This document shows, piece after piece, positions 9,010 through 18,267 of a DNA stretch of 63,324 nt (position 1 is the first letter of the stretch; each line of letters starts with the position of its first letter). Both the position numbers and the translations under genes were made by a program. Source of the DNA: Rummeliibacillus sp. POC4 (GTDB lineage Bacteria; Bacillota; Bacilli; Bacillales_A; Planococcaceae); assembly GCF_003576525.1 (NCBI RefSeq), contig NZ_QWUA01000020.1, positions 1 through 63,324 of the forward strand. Direction: 5' to 3'. The notes under the pieces were generated by a model, which worked only from the letters and a program-made list of their open reading frames with translations, was not told the origin of the DNA and did no database searches.

Positions 9010-9912
9010 ATGAAAGATGTATATTTATTTAGTGGTTTTTTAGGTAGTGGTAAAACAACAATGTTGGTAGATATTATCCGACAATTAAAAGAACAACGTC
9101 TAAAACCAGCAGTGATTATGAATGAACTAGGAAAGCTCAATTTTGACTCGCAAGCTGTTGAAGAAGGAATTCCTTTAAAAGAAATGTTGAATGGATGTAT
9201 TTGTTGCTCTGGCGCTGAAAAAACAGAGGCGCAAATCCAATCACTTTTAGTAGAATCTGATTTTGATGTACTTATAATAGAAACAACTGGTGCAGCACAT
9301 CCTGTAGAAGCGATGGATGCAGTCTATTCGCCACTATTTGCAGATCAGCTAAATATTAAAGGTATCATTACTGTAGCTGATAGTAAACGATGGTTAGAAC
9401 GAGAAAAAATGTCTCCACAAACTCGTTCTCTATTTTTAGAACAAATTCGTCATGCACATTTAATCTTGGCAAATAAAATAGATTTACTAACAGAAGCAGA
9501 ACGTGCAAAAGTGACATTTGAATTACAAAGTTTAAATCCACATGCTCAAATTATTCAAACCGTAAATGCAAAAGTACCTTTAAAGTTCTTAAATAACCTA
9601 CATGCAACATCTAGACCAACAGATATCCATAAAGCGGATTTAGGCCATCACCTTCATTTAAGTTCAAGACTAGTTACTTTCCCGGAAACTTCCGATTTTA
9701 CACAAGAAGAATTTGAAGACTGGGTGCGTTCAATTCCAGAAACAATTTATCGTATGAAGGGTTATGTACCCGTAAAGGGGATTAAAAACCCTATGTTATT
9801 CCAATATGCATACGGATTAACACAATGGTTACCTGAGTACATCCGAATGGAACCTAATTTAGTTATTATTGGTGAAGATGTGGATGAATTGAAAGTACCA
9901 GGGTTGCAATAA
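9010..9912 (+). CDS. CobW/G3E-family GTPase, putative metal chaperone
   Basis: 300 aa. GTPase with Walker A GFLGSGKTT (residues 9-17), the metal-binding GCICC motif (Cys63, 65, 66), a Walker B region IIETTGAAHP and NKIDLL for guanine specificity. The family delivers metals, often zinc, to client proteins. The C-terminal CobW_C region is short and has no His-rich stretch. No zinc-regulator operator or metal transporter is adjacent, so the metal cannot be named. AGGAGTTG gives the ribosome site. Confidence 0.88.
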   Translation: MKDVYLFSGFLGSGKTTMLVDIIRQLKEQRLKPAVIMNELGKLNFDSQAVEEGIPLKEMLNGCICCSGAEKTEAQIQSLLVESDFDVLIIETTGAAHPVEAMDAVYSPLFADQLNIKGIITVADSKRWLEREKMSPQTRSLFLEQIRHAHLILANKIDLLTEAERAKVTFELQSLNPHAQIIQTVNAKVPLKFLNNLHATSRPTDIHKADLGHHLHLSSRLVTFPETSDFTQEEFEDWVRSIPETIYRMKGYVPVKGIKNPMLFQYAYGLTQWLPEYIRMEPNLVIIGEDVDELKVPGLQ

Positions 9913-10000
9913 TAATCTACGAAATTATGAATATGTCAACCCTTTAAACTTAGCAATAAGCAGATAGACTTCAAGTAAATCCCAAACAAAATCCTTTAAT

Positions 10001-10056
10001 ATTGCCCAATGAGAACCCCTTTGGAGAAAGTGGTAATCGTTGGGCAATTTTTTGTC
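10001..10056 (+). terminator. Terminator after the CobW-type GTPase gene
   Basis: ATTGCCCAA (10001-10009) pairs with TTGGGCAAT (10040-10048). An inner ACCCCTTT/AAAGTGGT stem lies between, and TTTTTT follows. It lies 44 bp upstream of the CAP gene start, so it could also act as an attenuator of that gene. Confidence 0.75.
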
Positions 10057-10099
10057 TGATATTTACGATAAGCTTGATACAGACAAGGAGGAATGCAAG

Positions 10100-11044
10100 A
10101 TGAAAAAAATGACAAAATGGGCATTACCATTAAGCCTACTAATGATGGTGGGAGTTTCAAGTGGAGCAATCGATGCTTCGGCTAAAACAGTCAATAATGA
10201 TGCAACGAAGCAAACTTCAGTGTCAAATAATAATTGGCAATATAACAAAGCGTATAATTGGGTGAAAGTTAACAATAACACTAAAAGCCCATTCCAAGTA
10301 AAGAAAATGACGAAAGCTGAACTTGATCAATATCTAGCTTCACTTAAAGGATCAAACAAAGGAACTGCCACAAATAAGGATTCTAATAAAGGAACAACAA
10401 CAAACGCAGATTCTAATAAAGGAACAACAACAAACGACGCAGATTCTAACAAAGGAACAACGCAAAACACTGCATCAGATAAAGGAACAACAACAAACGA
10501 CGCAGATTCTAACAAAGGAACAACACAAAACACTGCATCAGATAAAGGAACAACAACAAACACAGATTCTAACAAAGGAACAACACAAAACACAACTTCA
10601 GATAAAGGAACTTCCACAAACACTGGTTCAAATACTTCAACAACAACAAACTCAAACAGCTCATCTGTATCACAATTTGAACAACAAGTGATTACTTTAA
10701 CAAATGCTGAACGTGCTAAAGAAGGACTTCCGGCTTTACAAGCTGATACAACATTAATGAAATCTGCTAGAGCAAAATCAGATGATATGGCTAAAAATAA
10801 TTACTTCTCTCATACGAGCCCAACTTATGGATCACCATTTGACCAAATGAAATCTTTTGGAATCTCATATAAAGCAGCAGCTGAAAATATTGCTCAAGGC
10901 CAAAAAACACCACAAGAAGTTGTACAAGCATGGATGAATTCATCAGGACACCGTGCTAATATCATGAATGGTTCATACACTCATATTGGTGTAGGCTATT
11001 CAGCAAACGGAAACTATTGGACACAACAATTTATCCAAAAATAA
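10100..11044 (+). CDS. Secreted CAP-domain (YkwD-like) protein with Thr-rich repeats
   Basis: 314 aa. The ATG is 7 nt after AAGGAGGA; upstream in-frame codons would run through the terminator. A signal peptide (about 1-28, cleavage near DASA) is followed by a linker with about ten imperfect 10-12-residue repeats of SNKGTT-TN type (about residues 85-185). A CAP/SCP domain (about 190-314) ends the protein, with typical NAERAKEGLPALQ, SHTSPTYGSP and HRANIMNG blocks. Related YkwD proteins are extracellular and of unclear biochemical role. The repeat array is likely to vary in length between strains. Confidence 0.9.
   Translation: MKKMTKWALPLSLLMMVGVSSGAIDASAKTVNNDATKQTSVSNNNWQYNKAYNWVKVNNNTKSPFQVKKMTKAELDQYLASLKGSNKGTATNKDSNKGTTTNADSNKGTTTNDADSNKGTTQNTASDKGTTTNDADSNKGTTQNTASDKGTTTNTDSNKGTTQNTTSDKGTSTNTGSNTSTTTNSNSSSVSQFEQQVITLTNAERAKEGLPALQADTTLMKSARAKSDDMAKNNYFSHTSPTYGSPFDQMKSFGISYKAAAENIAQGQKTPQEVVQAWMNSSGHRANIMNGSYTHIGVGYSANGNYWTQQFIQK
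10354..10640 (+). repeat. In-frame tandem repeats in the CAP protein linker
   Basis: About ten copies of an imperfect unit of 30-36 bp containing GATTCTAACAAAGGAACAAC or GCATCAGATAAAGGAACAAC. All are a multiple of three and stay in frame. Confidence 0.85.
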
Positions 11045-11071
11045 TAGTATAATACTAGTTTAATAATTTTT

Positions 11072-11105
11072 AAAACCAGCCATCATGATGGCTGGTTTTT
11101 TGTTT
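11072..11105 (+). terminator. Terminator of the CAP protein gene
   Basis: Stem AAAACCAGCCATC/GATGGCTGGTTTT with almost no loop, plus a T run. Confidence 0.9.
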
Positions 11106-11151
11106 GAAATAATTATTTTATTTCCATACTGGAGGAAAAGGAGGACAGATT

Positions 11152-12570
11152 TTGTTACTACTTGAATCCATGATTGATAAATTAAAATCTACCTTTTACA
11201 ATTCTGTCGATTTTACGGCAAAAGAAATTTCATGGCCGAACGAAGAATATGCAATTTTGTGTTATTACAGTTCTATGGTCAATAAAAGTGATGTTCAAAA
11301 CCAGATAAATGTATTAAAAGTTCAAGCGTCTGTAGATGAAGAAAAATGGACAGAAACAATGGCTGCGGTTAAGGAACCATTTCAAATGGAGAAATTTGTT
11401 GATTATATTTGTCATGGGGAAACAATTATCCTTTTATTGACAGAAAAACAAATGGTACATCTTACCTTACCTGAGATTCCACATCGTTCACCTGATGAAC
11501 CTATAAACGAAAATATTCTCAGAGGATCACATGAAGGATTTGTAGAGAATGTAGATGTGAATATAGGGCTTATTAGAAAAAGAATACGCATGCCTAACTT
11601 AGTTGTAAACAAAATGGAAGTTGGTAAAGAAACAAAAACCGATGTTTATTATATGTATTTAGATAACGTAGCAAACCAACAATCTGTTTCTGAAGTAGAA
11701 AGTAAGTTAAAACTGATGCAAGAAAAAACGAAATCTTTATATACTGCAGGAGAAGTGGGGGACTATTTGGAGGAGTCGGTATATTCACCATTTCCTCAAA
11801 TGTTAAATACGGAAAGACCTGACCGAGTATTTGCAAATCTTGTGGAAGGGAAGATTGCAGTTTTTACAAATATCTCTCCAACAGTATTACTAGGGCCAGT
11901 TACCTTTTTTTCCTTTTATCAATCACCGGATGATTATAATGGACGAGTATTGGTAGGATCATTTTACAGAATGGTTAGGGTATTCAGTTTTTTAACTGCG
12001 GTATTTTTGCCAGCATTTTATATAGCGATTGTTAGCTTTCATTTTGAGATTTTACCAATAGAACTAAGTAAAAAACTTAGACTAGATATAAGTGAAATAC
12101 CTTACCGTCCAATTATAGAAGCGATGATACTGGAAATTATTATAGAACTTATTCGAGAAGCTAGTGTACGACTGCCTCAAGCGATTGTCCAAACAATCGG
12201 TATCGTCGGTGGTTTAGTAATTGGAAATGTAATTGTAACTGCAGGTCTTGTTTCTAATATGATGGTAATCATAGTAGCGTTAACAGCTATTTCAAGTTAT
12301 GTTGTTCCATCCGTTGAAATGAATATGTCAATTCGAATTTTACGCTTTCCTTTTATGTTAGCGGCAGCTTTAGCTGGCTTTTTTGGTATTGTAATTGGAG
12401 GCTTTGTACTATTTATACATTTACTCAATTTACATTCTTTAAAGTCACCTTACTTTTCACCAATCGTCCCATTTGAACCCAAAAAGATCAAACAGATTTT
12501 TGTCAGAGGTCCATTTGTTAAGCCTTCACCACAAACAAGTTCGTTTGATCCGGAAGGAAGAAAGAAATGA
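11152..12570 (+). CDS. GerA-family spore germinant receptor subunit A
   Basis: 472 aa. First gene of a germinant receptor operon; the receptor sits in the spore inner membrane and triggers germination when nutrients bind. A large N-terminal soluble region (about 1-265) is followed by a GerA membrane domain with about five hydrophobic segments from residue 275, including FLPAFYIAIVSFHFEILP. The QTIGIVGGLVIG block is characteristic. The start is a TTG about 7 nt after AAAGGAGG. The ligand cannot be predicted. It overlaps the B-subunit gene by 4 bp. Confidence 0.93.
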   Translation: MLLLESMIDKLKSTFYNSVDFTAKEISWPNEEYAILCYYSSMVNKSDVQNQINVLKVQASVDEEKWTETMAAVKEPFQMEKFVDYICHGETIILLLTEKQMVHLTLPEIPHRSPDEPINENILRGSHEGFVENVDVNIGLIRKRIRMPNLVVNKMEVGKETKTDVYYMYLDNVANQQSVSEVESKLKLMQEKTKSLYTAGEVGDYLEESVYSPFPQMLNTERPDRVFANLVEGKIAVFTNISPTVLLGPVTFFSFYQSPDDYNGRVLVGSFYRMVRVFSFLTAVFLPAFYIAIVSFHFEILPIELSKKLRLDISEIPYRPIIEAMILEIIIELIREASVRLPQAIVQTIGIVGGLVIGNVIVTAGLVSNMMVIIVALTAISSYVVPSVEMNMSIRILRFPFMLAAALAGFFGIVIGGFVLFIHLLNLHSLKSPYFSPIVPFEPKKIKQIFVRGPFVKPSPQTSSFDPEGRKK

Positions 12571-13604
12571 ATTTTAAATTAACAAAAATTCAATTTTTTT
12601 TAATGCTATTTTTTATTGAAACAGGAGTTATATACATTTCATTTCAACAAGGTGTAATTGATTATGGTGGAAGAGATGCATGGATCATGTTCGGAGTTGC
12701 ATCTATCTTTATGTATTTGCTCCTTTTCTTTTACGAAAAAAATTATAAATTTTTCCGATTGGGCAAAATTACAAAATGGATTTATATTTTGTATTGGCTA
12801 GTCGTAATTATTAGTTTTTTAAGCTATATGCAATATACATTAAACGTGTGGATCATTCAAAATATGCCACCATTCTACTCATTATTGGCTATTGTTCTCG
12901 TTACTCTATATATCAGTTTAAGTAGACCTTCTACGACAGTAAACTTAGGGGTATTGATTATACCATTAGTATTTATATTTATTGTTTTTATATTACTTGC
13001 GACTCACGAATTGAAATTTTCGAATATTTTACCGATTGGGACAAGTACAGTTCCTCAATGGCTAAAAGGCATGCATTATAGTTTAACAGCTTTTATAGGT
13101 ATTGAAAGCTATCTAATGTTGAGAAAAAATGTCTTAAAAGATGAAGAGATTAAAGGAAAACCCATATTAATATTCCATCTTATCGTTTCGATATTTATGG
13201 GGGCTTCGGTTATAGGGGTTGAATTTTACTTTATGTTAAAGGAAATTCGATTAATACCAGATCCCATTCTGTACATCTTAAAATCGCAAAAGGTAACGTT
13301 TGTGAAAAGACTTGATATCTTCTTTATCTATATTTGGCTTGCATGGAGTTTGCTAACCATTAATTTATTTCTCTTTAATATACGAATTGCTTTATCTACA
13401 CAAGAAGGGAAAAATCCCAAACCTTTGTTATTTATCATACATGGAATTATTATGATTGCTCCTTTGTTTTTCATTGGAGTAGGACAAGTGGAATTTATTC
13501 GTAAATATCTTATTTATTTATTCTACCCATTTTCCATCATACTACCTATGATAATTATTTTATTTAATAGAAGGAGAGATTCCAAATGCGACAAGTCACA
13601 ATAG
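12567..13604 (+). CDS. GerB-family spore germinant receptor subunit B (permease-like)
   Basis: 345 aa, nearly all hydrophobic, with about ten membrane segments. It belongs to the spore germination amino-acid-permease family (GerAB/GerKB). B subunits hold the germinant-binding pocket in studied receptors. The start overlaps the A-subunit stop (ATGA), and its 3' end overlaps the C-subunit gene by 19 bp, so the three are translationally coupled. Confidence 0.92.
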   Translation: MNFKLTKIQFFLMLFFIETGVIYISFQQGVIDYGGRDAWIMFGVASIFMYLLLFFYEKNYKFFRLGKITKWIYILYWLVVIISFLSYMQYTLNVWIIQNMPPFYSLLAIVLVTLYISLSRPSTTVNLGVLIIPLVFIFIVFILLATHELKFSNILPIGTSTVPQWLKGMHYSLTAFIGIESYLMLRKNVLKDEEIKGKPILIFHLIVSIFMGASVIGVEFYFMLKEIRLIPDPILYILKSQKVTFVKRLDIFFIYIWLAWSLLTINLFLFNIRIALSTQEGKNPKPLLFIIHGIIMIAPLFFIGVGQVEFIRKYLIYLFYPFSIILPMIIILFNRRRDSKCDKSQ

Positions 13605-14674
13605 TTTGCTTATGTAGTGTTTTGTTGCTCGCTGGATGTTGGGATGAACGATTATACAAAAACTTGTCAGTAATTTCTGTAGCTGGTTTTGAGGGGCATA
13701 TGGGGGAATTAGTATCCTATTATGTATATCCAAATTCTGCGAGTGATCCAACTCAATTTACAGTAATTGAAACTAAAGGAGTCTCTCCAAGAGATACTCG
13801 AAACAAAGCTGATATGAAAATGGACCAGACAATTGATTTGTCTGAACTCACAGTTCTTTTAATAGCAGAAGAAACAGCACATGATGATATCTATCCATAT
13901 TTAGATGTCTATTATCGTAATCCACAAAATCCGATTAATTCTAAAATTGCTATTACAAAGGGATCTCCGAAAGATTTTTTATCTATAAAAGAGCCGTTGC
14001 CTTCAGATGTTGGTGAATTTTATGAAAATTTTATAGAAAGTATGGAACGAGATACTATATTTCCAAAAGATTTAGATTTACAACAGGCAGGTTCAAGGCT
14101 TTTTGATGAAGGAATCGATTTGGCTATACCATATTTAAAAAAAGATGAGGCTCATGGAACTCCTATAGCTGCAGGACTTGCTCTGTTTAATCAACGGAAA
14201 TTCACAGGAACTATATTAAATACGAAAGAATCACTATTACTGAATTTATTAGCAAAAGGAAAATCAGATACTGCTCGAATGACGTTTTTATATGAAGAGG
14301 ACGATAAAAAGACACCTCTAACAATAGATATTATTCGATTAAAAAAGAAAATAAAACAACAGGGCAATTCAAAAAGAATCACTATTAACGTGAAAATAGA
14401 AGTGAATATAGATGAGTTTCCATCGGATCATTTAGGGAAAGAGAAGATAGAGTATCAATTAGAAAAATTTTTATCGAAGAAAATACAAAATAATATGAAT
14501 AAAATGATTAAGAAATGTCAGGATGCATCCTCAGATCCGATTGGTATTGGAAGAAAAGTAAGGGCTAAAGGTTCAAATATATGGAAAGAAGGAAAGTGGA
14601 AAGATACTTATTCAACATTGGATATTCAAACAAATGTAGATGTGAAAATTATTCGTTCTGGAATATTAAAATAA
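13586..14674 (+). CDS. GerC-family spore germinant receptor lipoprotein subunit C
   Basis: 362 aa. The lipobox LLAGC places the lipidated residue at Cys18, followed by WDERLYKNLSVISVAGF, the usual GerC opening. GerC subunits sit on the outer face of the spore inner membrane and need lipidation for receptor function. The start follows AGAAGGAGAG. The A-B-C order and overlaps are standard for a ger operon. The start overlaps the B gene, so no separate promoter is expected. Confidence 0.93.
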   Translation: MRQVTIVCLCSVLLLAGCWDERLYKNLSVISVAGFEGHMGELVSYYVYPNSASDPTQFTVIETKGVSPRDTRNKADMKMDQTIDLSELTVLLIAEETAHDDIYPYLDVYYRNPQNPINSKIAITKGSPKDFLSIKEPLPSDVGEFYENFIESMERDTIFPKDLDLQQAGSRLFDEGIDLAIPYLKKDEAHGTPIAAGLALFNQRKFTGTILNTKESLLLNLLAKGKSDTARMTFLYEEDDKKTPLTIDIIRLKKKIKQQGNSKRITINVKIEVNIDEFPSDHLGKEKIEYQLEKFLSKKIQNNMNKMIKKCQDASSDPIGIGRKVRAKGSNIWKEGKWKDTYSTLDIQTNVDVKIIRSGILK

Positions 14675-14705
14675 TGTGGATTGGTTTATGAAGGTGATTA
14701 AAACA

Positions 14706-14735
14706 AGAATCTTCCCTCAAAGAGAGGGAGATTCT
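14706..14735. terminator. Bidirectional terminator between the ger operon and MATE gene
   Basis: AGAATCTTCCCTC pairs with GAGGGAGATTCT. T-rich flanks lie on both strands (ATTTGTTTC on plus, TTGTTTT on minus). It overlaps the MATE stop codon. Confidence 0.75.
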
Positions 14736-16081
14736 ATTTGTTTCATTTTTTGATGAACAAAGTGTAGTCTAACACTAAGTGTAATGGCACCTACGGCTAA
14801 TCCAGAAATCAATCCAATCCAGTAGCCATATGGTCCAACATTGGTGAAATTGGCCAATGAATACCCTACTGGTAAACCAATAACCCAATAAGAAATGAGA
14901 GCCATTATAAATGTTATTTTCACATCTTTATAGCCTCTGAGAGCGCCTTGGATTGGCGCTTGAATAGCATCAGAGAGCTGAAAGAATGCTGCATATGTTA
15001 AAAAGTGTGATGCTAATGTAACAACAGTTGGATCGTTAGTATACACAGCTGCAATTTTTTCCTTAAAAGTTAATAAGACTGTTAAAGAAATTGTACAAAA
15101 TGAAACAGCCGTCGCTATACAGATTAAACTATATGTTTTTGCATCTTTAAAATGCTTCCCACCAGCTTCATAAGCAATCAAAATCGTAGCTCCCATTGAA
15201 ATACTTAATGGAATCATATATACCAAGCTCGCAAAATTCATCGCGATTTGGTGTGCACCAATTACCTCCGTATCATAATTACTCATCAATAAGGTAACTA
15301 CTGAGAAAATACTTCCTTCAGCAAAAATAGACAAGCCAATTGGTAACCCTAATTTTGTGATTTCCATACATTTTGACCAATTTGGCTTTGGTAGGTTTGA
15401 AAATATAGCAAAATCTGAAAATGGTGTTTGTTTTTTTGTGATCCATACTGCAATCCCACATATAATCCAATAAGTAATGGCGGAAGCTACTCCTGCTCCA
15501 ACACCGCCAAGCTCTGGAAAACCAAAGTTACCGAATATCAATAAATAGTTGAAAACAATATTAATAGGCGTTGCCAATAATGTAATTGTCATAGAGACCC
15601 TAGTTTGTCCTAATGCGTCTATAAAACAGCGTAGATTACTATATATAAATAGTGGGAATATCCCAAAACACATGGCTAATAGATAATGTTTAGCGACACG
15701 ATAAACTTCAGGCTCTAAAGACATTTTGGAGAGGATAGGGTCAATCGCTAGTATAAACACACAAAAAATAAAGAATGCTAATACAATAGCAACATAAAAG
15801 CCTTGTTGTACACGAAATGATGCTTCTTTCACTCTTTTTGCACCAACTAATTGTGCTACAATAGGTGTGATAGAAGCCAGAATGCCTGCTAAACCAGTAT
15901 AAACAGGCATCCAAATAGAAGAACCAATCGACACACCTGCTAAATCAGCAGTACTATATTTACTTGACATTAAGACATCAAAAAATGACATCAGATATAA
16001 TGCTATTTGGGTGATAAGAATAGGAAATACAATTTTTAGCATAAGAATCCATTTTGCTCTTATCGTAGTTGTTTCATGCAA
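14717..16081 (-). CDS. MATE-family multidrug/cation antiporter
   Basis: 454 aa with about twelve membrane segments in two homologous halves, matching NorM/MATE exporters. The first half contains PILITQIALYLMSFFDVLMSS and a PVYTGLAGILASITPIVAQL block. The second half carries the matching VYMIPLSISMGATILIAYEAG. Such proteins export cationic drugs using Na+ or H+. The start appears to be TTG (16081-16079), about 11 nt from GGGAG; no in-frame ATG fits better. It converges on the ger operon. Confidence 0.9.
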   Translation of the reverse strand: MHETTTIRAKWILMLKIVFPILITQIALYLMSFFDVLMSSKYSTADLAGVSIGSSIWMPVYTGLAGILASITPIVAQLVGAKRVKEASFRVQQGFYVAIVLAFFIFCVFILAIDPILSKMSLEPEVYRVAKHYLLAMCFGIFPLFIYSNLRCFIDALGQTRVSMTITLLATPINIVFNYLLIFGNFGFPELGGVGAGVASAITYWIICGIAVWITKKQTPFSDFAIFSNLPKPNWSKCMEITKLGLPIGLSIFAEGSIFSVVTLLMSNYDTEVIGAHQIAMNFASLVYMIPLSISMGATILIAYEAGGKHFKDAKTYSLICIATAVSFCTISLTVLLTFKEKIAAVYTNDPTVVTLASHFLTYAAFFQLSDAIQAPIQGALRGYKDVKITFIMALISYWVIGLPVGYSLANFTNVGPYGYWIGLISGLAVGAITLSVRLHFVHQKMKQIESPSL

Positions 16082-16339
16082 AGTTTACATCTCCCATATT
16101 TTTAATATGTATCTTTTATTATAGTTGTTCGTATAGTAAAATAAGTATTTGAATTTAGTTTTTAGCGACACACTCTCAAGATATTATTTTTCATGTGTTT
16201 CGCCGATTAAGTTGTCAGGCTATAGCAGGTAACTCCTCAAAAGATTGTGAAAATCGAAAAGAGTATAGACTAAAATTTCAATGATGAAAGAGTCTTATAG
16301 AGTTGCTTTAGCTTTTAAATAGAATAGGAGTATCTTATT

Positions 16340-17422
16340 ATGACTAAACAAACTGTAATATTAACTGGTGGCGGTACAGCAGGCCACGTTTCGCTTAATC
16401 AAGCAATAATACCATCTTTTTTAGAAAAAGGCTATGATGTTCACTATATAGGTTCAAAAGAGGGAATTGAAAAAGAAATAATCAGTCAAGCTTTCCCTGA
16501 TCTTCCTTATCACTCAATCTCAAGCGGTAAACTAAGACGTTATTTTTCTATGAAAAACTTTACGGATCCTTTCCGTGTTCTTGCGGGGATTTCACAAGCG
16601 TTAACGATTATGCGTCGTGTAAAACCAGTTGTTGTATTTTCAAAAGGTGGCTTTGTTTCTGTACCAGTTGTCATGGCAGCCAAACTTTCTGGCATTCCAG
16701 TTGTATCCCACGAATCTGACGTAACACCTGGTTTAGCAAACAAACTTTCTTTACCATTTGCTTCTCATATCTTCACAGTTTTTAAACAAACATTAAAGCA
16801 TTTGCCAGCTGAAAAAGCAACATGTACTGGTTCTATTATTCGTCCAGCATTATTTGATGGAACAAAAGAAAAAGGACTTAATATGTGCGGCTTCCAAAAC
16901 GGGAAAGAAACAATCCTTATTATGGGGGGAAGTCAAGGCTCTAAATTTATCAATGATGCTGTACGTTCCAATATGGTGGAATTATTGAAGGATCATAATA
17001 TTATTCATTTATGCGGAAAAGGTCATTTAGATGAAGCACTTGTAGATATGCCAGGATATAAGCAATTTGAATACGTAACGACTGAATTGCCGGACCTATT
17101 ATATGCTTCAGATTATATCGTATCTCGAGCAGGTTCCAATTCAATCTTTGAATTTTTGGCACTTAAAAAACCAATGTTGCTTATTCCATTATCTTTACAA
17201 AAATCACGTGGTGATCAAATTTTAAATGCAAAACTTTTCTTTGAGCAAGGCATTGCGGAAGTATTACAAGAAGATGAACTAAACAACGAAAGTTTTATGA
17301 ATGCGATGAATACATTAAAAGATCATAAGCATTCCCTTATCAAAAATATGGGAGAAGCTGAATCGCCAAAAACACCAGATGAAATGGTAGATTTAATCCT
17401 GCAATATGCAAAACGTTTATGA
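16340..17422 (+). CDS. MurG-like UDP-GlcNAc glycosyltransferase (stand-alone)
   Basis: 360 aa. GT28-family protein with the N-terminal TGGGTAGHVSLNQA loop, HESDVTPGLANKL and the C-terminal donor-site block SRAGSNSIFEFLALKKP. MurG adds GlcNAc to lipid I to make lipid II at the inner face of the membrane. Here the gene stands alone, not in the dcw division cluster, so it is probably a second MurG copy such as some Bacillus species carry, perhaps used in sporulation or under stress. ATAGGAGTA gives the ribosome site. Confidence 0.85.
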   Translation: MTKQTVILTGGGTAGHVSLNQAIIPSFLEKGYDVHYIGSKEGIEKEIISQAFPDLPYHSISSGKLRRYFSMKNFTDPFRVLAGISQALTIMRRVKPVVVFSKGGFVSVPVVMAAKLSGIPVVSHESDVTPGLANKLSLPFASHIFTVFKQTLKHLPAEKATCTGSIIRPALFDGTKEKGLNMCGFQNGKETILIMGGSQGSKFINDAVRSNMVELLKDHNIIHLCGKGHLDEALVDMPGYKQFEYVTTELPDLLYASDYIVSRAGSNSIFEFLALKKPMLLIPLSLQKSRGDQILNAKLFFEQGIAEVLQEDELNNESFMNAMNTLKDHKHSLIKNMGEAESPKTPDEMVDLILQYAKRL

Positions 17423-17456
17423 TTGTCTATATGTATTAATAGAAATTATGTAGAAA

Positions 17457-17508
17457 CAAAAAGACCATTTAGGTCGCCTCTCGATAGGCAACTAAATGGT
17501 CTTTTTTA
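17457..17508. terminator. Bidirectional terminator between MurG-like and GNAT genes
   Basis: AAAAGACCATTTAG pairs with CTAAATGGTCTTTT, with an inner GCCTctcgataGGC stem. An A run lies before it and a T run after it. It serves two converging genes. Confidence 0.9.
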
Positions 17509-17550
17509 TTCAATTTTGTAAGCAAATCAAAATCCCCACTTTCACCATTT

Positions 17551-18099
17551 TTACATTGCCTGTTCTGCTGAAGCATTCTTTTGAGTTGCCATATAGAAGT
17601 AAAATGTATCCCTTTGAATTTTTAATAATTCAAACTGTTTTTCACCTTGGTTTATTTCTTCATATAAAGATGGATGACTTTCTTTTGCATCCATAACATA
17701 ACCAAGTTTTGAAGCAGCACGAAGGGATTTTGTGTTTTCTTTTCGGATTTTCAAAAAGACGCATTGAAAATCCAATTCAAAAAATAATTCTTTCAGAAAT
17801 AACTCTTTTGCTTTTTGGTTGTAACCTTTTCCTTGGTAAGGAGCACCAATCCATGTGCCTAAGAATCCAGCACCATCCTGTACATCATAAAGAGTGATTG
17901 TGCCAATTGGTTGCCCCCAATCATCTGTAATTGTACGAGAAACCACCTTGCCGTTTTCTTCATCTTCCATTAACTGGCTTGTCATAAACCAAAATTCATC
18001 TGCTGTCTTTGCCTTTTGACGCACAAAAGGGAAGACAGATGGGTGACTTAACAACTCGAATAGCTCATTGCATTCGTGTAATTCACGTTGTTTAATCAT
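17551..18099 (-). CDS. GNAT-family N-acetyltransferase (RimJ/RimL-like)
   Basis: 182 aa. Acetyl-CoA-dependent acyltransferase fold. The region YQGKGYNQKAKELFLKELF supplies the Q/RxxGxG/A-type acetyl-CoA loop, preceded by GTITLYDVQ and followed by VFLKIRKENTKSLRAASKLG, the usual RimJ-type C-terminal block. Its substrate is unknown. AGAAGGAGG is about 8 nt before the ATG. A tRNA-like 3' half lies about 80 bp upstream on the same strand, in what would be the leader region. Confidence 0.85.
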   Translation of the reverse strand: MIKQRELHECNELFELLSHPSVFPFVRQKAKTADEFWFMTSQLMEDEENGKVVSRTITDDWGQPIGTITLYDVQDGAGFLGTWIGAPYQGKGYNQKAKELFLKELFFELDFQCVFLKIRKENTKSLRAASKLGYVMDAKESHPSLYEEINQGEKQFELLKIQRDTFYFYMATQKNASAEQAM

Positions 18100-18181
18100 A
18101 CTGAACGCCTCCTTCTCTGGGGTGAACTTCTAATACAGTTCTATCCCGCTCGAAATTTTTCATTTAATGTTTCATAAAAAA

Positions 18182-18240
18182 TTTCGGGGTGGGAATCGAA
18201 CCCACTAGAACCAGTTATCACTGGTGGCGCACCATTTGCC
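18182..18240 (-). other. tRNA-like 3' half (variable arm plus T arm) upstream of the GNAT gene
   Basis: On the minus strand, GGTGCGCCACC is followed by an ACCAGT-GATA-ACTGGT hairpin like a long variable arm. A perfect T arm then follows (GTGGG-TTCGATT-CCCAC), then CCCGAAATTTTTT. No matching 5' acceptor strand (TTTCGGG) is seen upstream and CCA is not encoded, so this is not an intact tRNA. A second small hairpin, CCTATT/AATAGG, lies just 5' (about 18244-18267). It may be a tRNA relic or a structured leader. Confidence 0.45.
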
Positions 18241-18267
18241 TTCCCTATTGACTCTATAAAAAATAGG

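Noticed and set aside
10327-10623. 98-codon open frame on the minus strand over the CAP repeats
   Set aside because: It is a shadow of the low-complexity repeat, with no ribosome site and a repetitive Val/Leu/Pro product.
10354-10640. Array of 30-36-bp direct repeats that looks at first like a CRISPR
   Set aside because: Units are contiguous, vary, stay in frame and encode the Thr/Lys/Asn linker of the CAP protein. There are no unique spacers and no cas genes.
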